Below, piece by piece: positions 33,961 through 44,579 of a stretch of 64,000 nucleotides of DNA; positions within the stretch are counted from its first letter, which is position 1; the number at the start of each line of letters is the position of its first letter. This DNA comes from Chrysemys picta bellii (lineage: Eukaryota; Chordata; Testudines; Emydidae): positions 39,174,882 to 39,238,881 of the forward strand of contig NC_088792.1 in NCBI RefSeq assembly GCF_011386835.1, written 5' to 3'. Below the pieces are notes generated by a model that was not told the DNA's origin, made no database searches, and was given only the letters and a program-made list of their open reading frames with translations. The position numbers were made by a program, and so were the translations under genes.

Positions 33961-36900
33961 AGAAGTGGCAGAGGACAGAGTCACAGAAGCTGAGCTAAGT
34001 ATGAGACTTCCTAACTGACCAGTCTTCTGGGAGGTGAGGTTAGGAGGGTGGAAAGAAGAACTGGTTTCTTGCTACCCTCATTTAGTGTCTGAGGAATGGC
34101 AGATCTGTTTTTCCCTGACCCCCACTCCAGCAACTTTCTGGACCATATCCCTTCTTCCATCCTATTGTATAATAAACACAAAATAATTTCTGGTGACCAA
34201 CCTGAGCACGGGGATAGTTTTAGCCGATCAGTGAAACAGAAGAAAAACCATATGAGTTCAGCCATATGTCCTCATTTGAAGAACTCAGTTCAGCACTCAA
34301 AATTGGAAATCCCCTGCAGAAAAATGCCTTAAATCTTTTGTGACCATCGAACAGCTTTGTGTCCAAATTAGATATTTTTGCTTATATGAAAAATTTAGCA
34401 TGAAGCATTCATTGTGTATTCATGGAAGTACTATGAACCTGAAAGTAGGTGAATTTCATTTGTTTTGACACAATAAAATATTTTGCACTATTCTAGTTCT
34501 TCATTGAAACACTGGCATATTAAACTATTCTGGTCATCAGAGGTGTAATAGAAGACTTACAGAGTCAGCGACAGTATTTTTGGAGGAAAGAATATGCTCA
34601 ATTGTCTGTCAGCTGTTACTAGTAAGGCAGGAAAAATGGGCATAAACTGTTGAACCTAAATTCCCCAGTTTACCAGATTTGTAAACAACAAGAGAAGGCT
34701 AGTGTATGCACAGCAGTTTTTTTTTTAAATTGCAAATAACTTGTGTGCTCTGTAAAGCTCTAATATACTGTATGTATTGTATGGTACAGTATATCACTTC
34801 TAAAATTTTCCATTTCAAAGTTGCTGACTATCTTCAGGCAGATTTCTTAGCTAGAATTTGAAAAAAGTTTTTTTTGTAGTACAGTCCCTTAACTTTCATC
34901 CCAAATACAAAATGCAACATTGTTCAGAAAATTTAGGCCAGAGATATGGTAGATTAAACACTCACCAATTTTATCCTTTATTTCTAGGGAAAAAATATAT
35001 ATTTGATCTAAAAGCTTTGATATAAGAAAGCGCACATAAATAATGGGTACACTTATTACATATACAGTATCTCTATTATGGTGATCTACCTGATTAGTAG
35101 ATACTGATTATAACTTTTTTGATCCCAGAAATGAGAGAGAAGTTTTTAAGATAGCTCGTATTATGCTCTAGTCTAGAGTTGTATTCTCAGACCAAAATAA
35201 TACTGTACAGCAACATTCCTTAGCTGCTGCTAAGATCCAATGATTGTGCCCCAGGAAGAAATGTCAAGATGGTTTTAGAATCTCATTCACATTCAATAAC
35301 TGAGGTGCTTTTAGGGGCACTGGTGCTGTGTTTCTATTGACTTGATGTAAGGATCCGAGGGTGTGGGCAAATTTTGGCAAGTGTAGAATCCTGGGCTGTG
35401 GGGATACTAGGTCTCTGACACTCCCTCATTGCCACCAGGGTAGACAGATGAAGCAACACCTCACTAATCTTACAAGGTCAGGCACCACAGGAAGTCCATT
35501 GGGAAAACCAAAGCCTGGGGCACTTGATTGGCTTGCACCAACTACTTAAGCCTGGAAATGACCTGGGTAGATTGTTTGAGAAATCGTGCAGACTTTCTGT
35601 ATCAGACCCTGCTATTTCCCTTTCTCCTGGGATCTGTATCCAGCCCTGTTCCTGCTGTGCTCCCGTCTTCTTCCTGGTTCCTACTTTACTCCTGATTCTT
35701 GCCTCATCTCTTGTTCCTCCTCCTATGCCTCACTCCTGACCATTGGCTCTGGCTCTGACCCTTGGCTTGACTCCTGAAGCTGACTCCTGCTCTGACCATT
35801 AGGCAAGACTGCCTACATCCTGGTTCCTAATAGTTGGTGAAGGTCAGGAGTACTTTGTTGCAGTAATTACCCTGGTTGCCTTTTACTCCCCTTGTGGAAA
35901 GCAGAGTGCAGTTTGTTATACGCTAGTGTGCAAATATATTATTATTGTTCATTAAACACTAATGTGCTTGGTACTCTTGAATATATCAGTAAAAAGGCTG
36001 CTTCTGTCCAAGGAGCTCATAGTTGGATCCAAGAATATGTACATCAGTTAGTGCCTTTTTTGTCCTGTAAGGAATTAAACAGATTTAAACATCTAGAAAA
36101 TACTGCTTCACTTCATTAAGAATAAAATGCACCTATTACACAGTGTTGTGTTATGATTTAACATTGTAAATACCTGTAATCACTCTTAATTGAAGCAGGG
36201 TTACTGTATGTGATGACTGAAAATATAGAGGATAACAGTGTAATTCATTCAGTGACTTCTACTGGTTTCATAAACTGTGAGATCAAAAATCAACATCTGC
36301 ATCCAATCTGCAATAGTTGAATTCATCGATTATTCTCTTAGACGTTTACTTACATTGACATTACTTTCAATCTGTGCTCTTGAATATTTCTATTTTTTAA
36401 AAGTAAATTAAAACATTAGTATTTCATATACATTTATTTATCATACACTGAGGTAATAGTAATCATTCAATTTAGCCTGTGAGTGATGGCTCTTAAGGGA
36501 TATCATAATTCTGCACCTATGCTCTGTCATTAAAAATATTTTTACTTATTTGTATTTTTCTGCATCTACTGGCACCACCTGACCATTGGAATCAAAATTA
36601 AAAGCACATTCATTAGATCCTAAAACTTATACTGTCAAACATAAAAACTTCCCACACCAAACATCAGACCCAACCACTGGTCAAGAGCATTTACTCTCTT
36701 TCTCAAATGTGTAATCTGATTGATAAACTCTCTGAGACAACAGATCCTACACTTGGCTGATGGCGGTAATTGTCATTCCCATGGACTGCTGCCACACACA
36801 GTCATGTGAAACCATTGGATACTTGAAGTGAGATTGGGGCTACTGCTTCTCAAAGACATCCTTGTCCTTCCAAACTGGTGATGAAGAACACCAGGTCCAC

Positions 36901-37189
36901 CATTGAAGGAAATTGCCAATGCCTTTTTCAGAGAGTACAATCTACCCACCTCCTTTAAGAATGCAATAGCACATTTCATTTTCAAGAATTATGCAGATAA
37001 CACTGCTCCACAGCCAAAATGCTTCTGAAATAAATGTAGTCAAACTTTACTAATTCTGGGTCACTGAGAATGAAAATGATGCTTAAAATTATTGATTAGC
37101 TCTAGTTTTCAAGATATGCTATTGGTTCAGTATATACGACCCTTGACTTGGGAATGGCGGAGGATAAGTGAGTTATAAAGGGAAGGGAT
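33961..37189. other. Mostly non-coding, with one weak L2-like trace
   Basis: At 36760-36990 (minus strand) a segment resembling SMVDLV-ITSL may be a decayed L2 DLVHAFVTSRLDYCN block. Near 35560-35800 there is a pyrimidine-rich run of tcctg/ctgac-like words. No gene is supported. Confidence 0.35.
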
Positions 37190-37291
37190 CTCAATTTAAA
37201 CCAGAAATGACTAAAATACATCTTTGACTGGATCTATGAATAAATCTATGACTGGGTTTGGACAGTACTTGCTTTTTAGGCAAAACAATGA

Positions 37292-37373
37292 ATGATGCAA
37301 TTTGAAGCTGGTATTGCATCATACATGCTATGAATTGCATCATGTTATTCCTAGAAGTCATGGATGATGCAAT
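37292..37373. promoter_or_regulatory. Four exact 10-mers ATGATGCAAT in + - - + order
   Basis: ATGATGCAAT lies at 37292-37301 and 37364-37373, and its complement ATTGCATCAT at 37313-37322 and 37334-37343, all exact. TGATGCAAT is the form of the C/EBP-ATF composite (amino-acid response) element. The cluster ends about 140 bp upstream of the ATG. It could be a stress-responsive promoter module, transposase-binding subterminal repeats, or both. Confidence 0.8.
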
Positions 37374-37510
37374 CATAACGAAGCTTACATCACTCTGCTG
37401 AACAAATTGCCCTAGATCAGCTCTAGAAATCATACAGTGTCGTGCTCTCTTATTTGTCAGTGTTTGATTTTGCAAAGAGACACATTTCTGTTTAGCCAAA
37501 GTGAGCAGAG

Positions 37511-38041
37511 ATGCCTTATACTTGTTTGAACAGTGCAGATAACTTCTGCTATGTTTGTGGTGAAGTGACTTTTGCATCACAAAAACGCAGTATAACCACT
37601 ATGGTTAAGAAAACCTATCACCTTTATTTTGGCTGCAAAATTGGAGATCAGGACAAGAGGTGGGCCCCACACATATGCTGCAACACTTGTGCAACAAATC
37701 TTCGCCAGTGGTTGAACAGGAAAAGGAAATCTATGCCTTTTGCAGTGCCAATGATTTGGAGAGAGCCAACAGATCATACCAGCAATTGTTACTTCTGCAT
37801 GGTGCCTCCAATTGGGAAAGGTGTGTCAAAGAAGAAAAAGCGGACTGTGCATTATACAAAGATTCCATCAGCTATACGCCCAGTACCCCACAGAGAAGGA
37901 CTACTGGTTCCTAATGCACCAGAATCATTCTCACTCGAGTCAGACGAGGAAGAGGATGAAACTTCTGGTCCTGAACCATCAATGTCACAGGATCCACATT
38001 TTCTCCCATCCTCCTCCTCTGAACCACACCTCATAACATAA
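37511..38041 (+). pseudogene. Uncharacterised element protein, N-terminal zinc-finger-like part
   Basis: This is a 176-codon frame starting at ATG 37511. Cysteines cluster as CYVC (residues 13-16), C42, CCNTC (56-60) and CYFC (93-96), with conserved-looking W51, H54 and LRQWL, suggesting a zinc-binding DNA-recognition domain. A basic patch (KKKKR, about residue 109) and an acidic Ser-rich tail (SDEEEDE, then SSSSEP) follow. The frame ends at TAA 38039-38041. The next codons in the +1 frame (GELNDL...) continue the protein, so the stop comes with a one-base insertion. I would expect sequence-specific DNA binding by this half, but that is inference. No close named homologue is known to me. Confidence 0.75.
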
Positions 38042-38042
38042 A

Positions 38043-39203
38043 GGTGAACTGAATGACCTTGTCAGGGATTTGGAACTACCCAAGAGTAAGGCAGAGCTGT
38101 TGGGCTCCAGACTACAGCAGTGGAATCTCCTGGCAGGTGATGTTAGGGTTTCCATGTTCCGTGACCATCAAAAGGATCTTGTCCCATTCTTCTTCTTCAT
38201 GGAAGGTGATCTTGTAGCCTGCAACAACATCGATGGTGTGATGGCAGCCCTCAACATCGTTCACGATCCAGATGAGTGGAGACTGTTCATTGATTCATCG
38301 AAGACGAGTCTTAAAGCTGTTTTACTGCATAATGGCAATGTTTTGCCATCAATTCCAGTTGGTCATGCAGTCCATATGAAGGAAACCTATGACAACATGA
38401 AACAACTGTTGAGATGTATAAACTATGACCAACATCAGTGTCAGCTTTGTGGCGAATTGAAGGTTGTTGCTCTCTTGCTTGGTCTGCAGACTGGATACAC
38501 AAAGTACTGCTGTTTTCTCTGCGAATGGGATAGTCGTGCAAGAGATTCCCACTACATCAAGAAAGATTGGCCACTCCGACAGGCATTGGAGCCTGGGAGG
38601 AAAAATGTTCAGCATCCACCACTTGTTGAATCAAGGAAGATTTTGTTATCACCCTTACACATCAAGCTGGGTCTGATGAAGAACTTTGTCAAGACCGTTG
38701 ACAAAACAGAAGCAGCTTTCAAGAACCTCCGTGGAAAATTTCCAAGGTTAAGTGAAGCTAAGATAAAGGAAGGTGTCTTTATTGGTCCTCAGATTCGTGA
38801 ACTTCTTCGAGATGATGCATTTGACCATGCATTGCGTGGCAAGGAAAAGACGGCATGGAAAGCATACCAGTTAGTGGCAATACATTTTCTTGGAAGCAAC
38901 AAGGCAGACAACTACAGGTTATTGGTGGAAAACCTCCTCAAGGCATACAAAAGCCTTGGTTGCAACATGTCACTAAAGATACATTTTTTGCACTCTCATC
39001 TAGATTTTTTTCCACCGAACTGCGGAGCAGTGAGCGACAAGCACGGCGAGCGATTTCACCAGGACATTGCAACAATGGAGAAATGCTATCAGGGCAAATG
39101 GAGCCCATCAATGCTTGCAGACTATTGCTGGACAGTGACAAGAGATGCTCCATTTAATGAATACAAGAGACAAGCCAAGAAGCGCCGAGTAGACACTGAA
39201 TAG
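38043..39203 (+). pseudogene. Uncharacterised element protein, C-terminal catalytic-like part
   Basis: This open frame of about 386 codons continues the protein after the lesion at 38039-38042; no ATG is needed if it was once fused to the N-terminal half. Counting from 38070: a beta-strand-like LFIDSSKTSLKAVLLHNGN (D75), CGELKVVALLLGLQ (E129), the Cys motif CCFLCEWD (147-154), HPPLV and HIKLGLMKNFVK, HFLHSHLDFFP (305-315), HGERFHQDI (325-333), and WSPSMLADYCW. The spread of acidic residues (D75, E129 or D154, E327) is reminiscent of an RNase H-fold DDE transposase, but I cannot prove the fold. It ends in a basic KRQAKKRRV tail, a likely nuclear localisation signal. Confidence 0.75.
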
Positions 39204-39245
39204 GACTAAACTATGTACATAATAGTTTTTTGCCTTTTGTTTCAT

Positions 39246-39251
39246 AATAAA
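39246..39251 (+). terminator. Polyadenylation signal AATAAA of the element gene
   Basis: AATAAA lies 43 bp after the stop codon at 39203, followed by T-rich sequence. This supports an autonomous RNA polymerase II transcription unit. Confidence 0.65.
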
Positions 39252-39526
39252 TTTTATTTATATAACCCTTTTGCTGATTTTTAAAGTATTACATGAACAG
39301 GACAGGTGAAATATTATCATGTAAAGCAACCATAAACACATGAAAAGACCTAGGTTTACAATTTATGATTAAAACTCTACTATCTACACAATATACATAG
39401 ACATAAAATGTAAAAACTTAAATATCTTAAACAGTAGCCAATCAGTTGTTTTAATTGTCATATTTGAATTCAGCACATCAAAATACATAATAAATAGCAC
39501 ATTTTATCTCTGAAGCAGACGACTTC

Positions 39527-39703
39527 TCAAAAATTGTAGACCAGTGTAATCTCACTAAATAATGCTGTGTCACCAGCAACAACGTAGTAACAAAATTCCC
39601 GAGGGCCTGTGACATCGTCCAACATTGTTAGTCTCCTTCCAGTCAGATACTTGATCCAGATGTTGCATGCAGAGAGGTCTGATATCGTTAATGGATAACT
39701 TCC
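39527..39703 (-). pseudogene. Convergent 58-codon open frame, possible second element gene
   Basis: On the minus strand the frame runs 58 codons to TGA at 39527-39529, with coding-like composition (SDLSACNIWIKYLTG, DVTGPREFCYYVVAGD, LFSEITLVYNF). It has no Met start and is closed upstream by TAA at 39704-39706. A second frame overlaps it just upstream (AIRKLSIND), so a frameshift may separate them. It sits tail-to-tail with the main gene, about 280 bp past the polyadenylation signal. I do not recognise the protein. It is too short for certainty but unlike the random frames nearby. Confidence 0.45.
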
Positions 39704-39739
39704 TTATGGCTCTAGACAAAGAGAAACGTTCAAATGTTT

Positions 39740-40180
39740 ATACTACTTTACCTCTCTGCAGCCTTTGACACAGTCTGCCATAGGGTACTTGCTGACTTGC
39801 TTATAAGTTTTAACTAAAGTGGATGGTGCAGCCACTCCAGTGGCTTTAGTCCTTCCTCTGAAACCACTCCCAGAGAGGAATGATGATCAGTTACTTCTCA
39901 TCTACAAGCCCCTCATATAGGCAGTCCCCCAGAGATCAATACTGCCCTGACTTCCTTTGTAATATTTATAGGAGGTTACTTGGAGAGGATGTGAGACACC
40001 ACAAGCTCCTTTGCTAACCATATACTTGTGATGTCCAGCTTTGCATCTCCTTTTCAGTTAACGTAACCAAAACTGTCACAACGCCTGTAAAATATCAGAC
40101 ACCTAGATGAATAAAGAGCTGTTGACTCAGTCTTAACTGAGTCTCAATGTAAACCTGAGGTGATGGTGATTTGAAGGGGG
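39740..40180 (+). pseudogene. L2-like LINE RT relic
   Basis: Shifting frames give SAAFDTVCHRVLADLLI, a PQRSIL-like block, a TCDVQLCIS-like block and MNKELLTQS. These are collinear with L2 LSAAFDTVDHxxLL, PQGSVL, YADDTQLYLS and the WMxxNxLxLN region. Frameshifts and substitutions in the catalytic region make it inactive. It marks the right boundary of the preceding element. Confidence 0.7.
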
Positions 40181-41939
40181 GAATAATGTGAAGAACTAGA
40201 TTTCCCCTACATTGAAGACATCCTTGTCTGAGTAGTAAAAGGTGACCATTATCTTTTGCTCTAAGGGAAGAACATAGGTATTTGTGTGATTTTTGTTTCC
40301 TACACTTGGAAGAAAATAACTGGTTATCACTGATGTAGTATACTAAAAATGAAACGACCCCCTAGTACCCTATACCTACGACTATTGCATTTCAATATAG
40401 ATAGATGTCTGGTGCATTATTAGTAATCTTATTCTTATCTGAAGATTGGCTTATTACAGTTTTCTGCCTCTTCTTTTTTTTCTCTGTTTTTGTACTCAGC
40501 TAACAGTATGACATACTAACAATGTTGCACTTCCTTACAGCCATGCCAGCCATTAACGATAATGATGGTACCTTGCCCTCCTCCTCATTTCCTTCCCTGC
40601 AAGCCTCCCTGATTGCAGTGGTGAGGGAGTAATTTTCTCTCATGTAGAAGTTGTAGTTGTGATTTCCAACCTAATCAATACTTCCTGAGATGTTTCAGTT
40701 CAGCAGGATGCTGAATGCTGAGTCACTTTCCCATCACCAGTGTAAAACATAGGCTGTTGTTGCTTTTCGTTTCATTTGTCATGTTTTATTTTCTCTACCC
40801 CCAATAATTGGCTCCTTTCTGTCTTTTATTCTTTCTGTCACTTCATATTTTGTAAACTATAATTTTTTTGGGATCCTGGATGTGTCTTGCGTTTTTTTTT
40901 TTAATTTTCTATCCTGCTAAAAATAGTTTTCTTTTGCTGGAAGCTTCTACAGCACCCCTGATGTGCTTCTGGTGACTTCCCATTTCCCTGGTAATGATTC
41001 TGACGGAGTGCTGCTGTCCACATCTAGAAGTCAGGTTCTGCCCTCAGTGGTTCTTAGAAAAATTGTAGTTAAGCCTTGGGGGAACAGTGAACACCAGTTG
41101 TCTCTCTTAACTCTCCAGACAGTGGATGTTCCCAATTCTACATGCTTTCCTGATGGCAAATCTCCAAAATGTAGAATGCGTGGCCACAAATGGGGAGTTT
41201 TGAGTAAAATAGTTCTTACCGGTATTTCTATTCTATGCTGTTATCTAAATGGGAAGATCTCTGGGGCTAATTTAGTGCATTTAAATGATAAAGGTCTCTT
41301 GAGGGAAAGACCTTACATTCTCGAGCCTCATCTGATGAGAAGACAATGGGGAACTCTCTGATTACATGTGCGTATTTTTTAAACATAGCTTTTTAACTAA
41401 ATCCAAATGCAAAATCTAGCATTTGGATGCCATATGGATTTGTGATACTGTCTGGAGGATTGAGATCCATAAATCAGTGAATGGGTTGCAGTGATCTATA
41501 AACATATTCCTGTTCTCAGTGGCAAAAAGATACTGTATTTTTCATATTGCTTAACTGCTGCAGGACACAGCAAAACACAGGAGAGTTGCTCATGAAGATG
41601 ACAGGGCTGCAGGCATTTAATGGTATGAGACATGCCTCTTAAAAAGTCAGCCTGTCCTTTTCCCTTTTGGGCTAAATGGAGTTTTATAAATGGATAGGTG
41701 CAATTGTATTGACGTTTTGTAGTGCATCTGATTTTGTGACAGCAACAGTCACCAGTGCTCTGGTTAGAAAGAAGAAGCATGTGTCCCTGATCCCCCCACC
41801 ATTCTGTCATGGTTTCATTTCAACTGCACCTGTATCCCCTTGCACTCTGTGGTCCACTCCAAGAGCACCCATTGTGGTCTCAAGTCTCCAGTTGTTACCT
41901 GTCTGTGTAGGGACCCTGGTCCCACTCTCTTATCACCAG
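40181..41939. other. Non-coding region
   Basis: A 132-codon frame at 40963-41361 has no recognisable domain and no promoter context. I do not call it a gene. Nothing else is supported. Confidence 0.4.
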
Positions 41940-42028
41940 GGAATTTTAAGGCAGCTCTACTCCTACTTTACACTGTGATATCCCCAGCAAGCCAGTCTAT
42001 CTAATAGTCAACGTTCTGTGTATTATGT

Positions 42029-42067
42029 TCTCTCTCTCTCTCTCTCTCTCTCTCCCCCCCCCCCCCC
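42029..42067. repeat. (CT)n followed by poly-C
   Basis: About 12 CT dinucleotides run into 14 C. Confidence 0.95.
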
Positions 42068-42274
42068 AGAAGGCTATGAAAAGTATATTGCCAGCAGTTA
42101 CAAGTTACCACACAGCTGCAAGCTCATTTATTCTTAAAGCAAAAGTATTACAGAGAAAACATAATAAAAACACACTAAACGTACAAACACACTAAACATA
42201 CCAGCAGTCACTCATCAGTCCTATAGGGCCCTAGGAGACCAAAATCTTTCAACCCTTCCTCAAGCAAGGCCCCT

Positions 42275-42291
42275 CCCCCCCCCCCCCCCCC
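42275..42291. repeat. Poly-C run, 17 nt
   Basis: An uninterrupted C run, probably length-polymorphic. Confidence 0.95.
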
Positions 42292-42628
42292 GCCAGTGAT
42301 AGACAATCCTGTCAGTTTGCTGGATCAAAAAGAAGGCCCTGAGTCCATTTAAGCCCAGCCTTTTTATATTAGAGGCCTGTTCTTTGTCACCTAGTCTCTG
42401 GAAAACTCTTCTTGAACCAGGATATGCAAACCACACTGGGGTAGGTGGGTGGAATTTCTCTGGAGCTGCTTACAGTCTTGGGGGTAATTACTCCCTACTG
42501 TTTTTGGTTCCTGTAAAAGCTGGGGAGTAGAACACCATCCTACATAAGCCCTTCATAAATTTAATCCAGTGGTCCCCAAAGATACTGCATGGGGTAACTA
42601 TCTGTCACATCCTCCCCAAAGATAGTAT

Positions 42629-42835
42629 CAGAGGGGTAGCCCTGTTAGTCTGAATCTGTAAAAAGCGACAAAGAGTCCTGTGGCATCTTATAGACTAACA
42701 GACGTATTGGAGCATAAGCTTTTGTGGGTGAATACCCACTTCATCGGACTACATGCGTCTGATGAAGTGGGTATTCACCCATGACAGCTTATGCTCCAAT
42801 ACGTCTGTTAGTCTATAAGGTGCCACAGGCCACAA
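42629..42835. repeat. Long hairpin repeat (69-nt arms)
   Basis: Left arm 42677-42745 and right arm 42761-42829 pair at 65 of 69 positions across a 15-nt loop. The left flank (ggggtagccctgttagtctg) belongs to the same unit. A short copy with target duplications occurs at 26938-26990, so the family is mobile. I recall this as an abundant turtle repeat but cannot name its class. It has no coding capacity. Confidence 0.85.
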
Positions 42836-44099
42836 AGATAGTTCACTTCACCTTTTTTTTTTTTCCAAATCTCCACTCCCGCTCTTCCCCCTCCACCCCC
42901 CAGCAGTACAAAGTGGGATCATGGCATAACTAGCTGTGCCTCACCAGTTTGAACAGTGGCCCTCAATTCTCATGTCAGTTGATTAAGGTGAGCAGAAATC
43001 AATAATCTATGTCAAATCTAGGGTTTTTTTTTTTTAAAGGAAAGCCCAACTTTGACTGACTAGTCTAAATGAGGGGAAATGGAAGATGCAATACTGCTTA
43101 ACTGTAGACTCATGATAGAGGCTAATATGATTTAGGCCATGATTGGCTGGATTAATTAATGGTTTAGACCATGATTGGATTAATTTTTGCTACATTGTGT
43201 TACTCTCTCATATCAGTGGAAAACAAGTGCAGTGAGAGTGAACTTTTTAAACTTCATAATAAATATATGATCCAAATTCTAAGCAGGATATGACTAAAGC
43301 AGCTACTTAATTCAGTTGCCAACTGTTTGAACTGTTTGCTCAGTTTTAATCAACCTTTTTTTCATTGTTTCTAATATCCTACCCTCCAACTATATCTCTG
43401 ATAGGTGCTTGAGAAAGCAAAGATAAGTAGTACTGGTTTCTGAAGTGCTGTACAAGTTTCACAGTGTGCTGGATTGTCAGGCATTTGCATCAAAAGTGTA
43501 ATGCCAGTGATCTGAGAATCAGAGCTGGTCAGAAATTTTCCATCAGAATGTTTTTCTGTCAGAAAATGCTGATTTGTCAAAACTGAAATGTTTTGTGGGA
43601 ACATGATGATTTCATCAAATCTTCTGTTGGAAACCTGGGAGGTTTCCGTGGAAAACATGCCTGGTTTCCTGATAGCTCGCCTGCCTCATGGACTGCTGGC
43701 ACTGATGAACCCACCTCAAGCTGGGCTCTCAAGGCTTCTAGGCTCTCCTCTGCAGGGCAGGGATTCCGGAAGCCTTAGGCACTCTAGCTCCAGTGGGGCT
43801 TTCAGGGCTTCAAAGTTCCTGATTTCTTAGTGGCTTGCAGGCAGGCAGCTAGAGCTCTGGGCAGCTTGGGGAGCCTGATCAGTTTTGTTTCAAAAAAGTC
43901 AAAATGAAATGTCATTTTGATTTTTGAAAATAAAGATTGTGGACTCCCCTGTTACACAGTAAATTTCAAAATGGTGAGTTTTTGTTCTGATGCAGAACAG
44001 GTTGTTTATTTTTTAAATTTTATTTGGAATTTCCTGTGGAATGGGAATTCTGGGTCCCAACCAACCCTAGTGAGATTGTCAACTAAGAGCAGTGTTGTG
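42836..44099. other. Non-coding region with a possible diverged repeat
   Basis: 43500-44050 has motifs such as gtcagaaattttccatcag and gaaatgttttgtgggaac that recall 25460-25800. I could not delimit an element. No gene is supported. Confidence 0.35.
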
Positions 44100-44579
44100 A
44101 GGTGTTGAAGCTTTGCCCCTCCCATGGTCAAAGGCCTTGTGAGAGCATCAGGGGATGGCAGAGGAGTTGTGGTGGTAGGGACAGCAGCCATGCTGGGTCT
44201 ACTGTGTCTCCCTGTAGTGGGTTCACTTGGGTCCAGCGGGTAGACCATGGCTCCAGAGTCTTGGGATGGCCTTGCAAGGCAATCTGAGGGCCTGGCAGCC
44301 AAGTTACAGTCCACCGTCCCATGGTGTTCCCCTGGTTCGGCAGAGGAGGGGAGGGAAGAGGAGGGGGATCCGGGCCCTCACTCTTCATCAGGTCCCAGCC
44401 CAGGGCCCCAGAGAAAAGTCTTAGTTCCCTCTGGCTGATACAACAGACCAACCTCCCCAGCCACTATCTACCTTTCTCCCACTCGGGCTCCTTCTGCTAC
44501 CCCCCTGGAAGCAAGTGGATGATTTAAGGGTGCACCTGAGGGCGACCTCCCAGTCTGAAGCCAGGATCCTATACCCCTT

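Larger units (their letters stand above)
37190..39720 (+). mobile_element. Putative DNA-transposon-like element with HGERFH/CxxC protein
   Basis: This is a compact unit: a 5' region with four inverted 10-mers, a two-part coding region 37511-39203, a polyadenylation signal at 39246, and a convergent minus-strand open frame to 39703. L2 sequence begins just beyond. I could not find terminal inverted repeats or target duplications, so the ends are approximate. The coding region is nearly intact, whereas flanking LINEs are heavily decayed, which suggests recent arrival. I recall the protein family as uncharacterised and multi-copy in arthropods and scattered vertebrates. A mobile-element origin is inference from that pattern. 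Confidence 0.6.
41940..42612 (+). repeat. Dispersed repeat, copy 2 of 2
   Basis: Same family and orientation as 32890-33540. It includes a CT/C microsatellite (42029-42067) and a 17-C run (42275-42291) that the other copy lacks. The class is unknown. Confidence 0.6.

Noticed and set aside
37191..37580. 129-codon minus-strand frame over the element's 5' end
   Set aside because: It is antisense to the regulatory repeats and the start of the main gene; a shadow frame.
40963..41361. 132-codon plus-strand frame
   Set aside because: No recognisable motif, no promoter or splice context, and composition like the surrounding DNA.
44006..44451. Several overlapping frames near the DIRS 5' part
   Set aside because: They conflict on both strands. 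Only the plus-strand acidic/Pro-rich stretch fits a gag-like region, and that is too weak to call as a separate gene.
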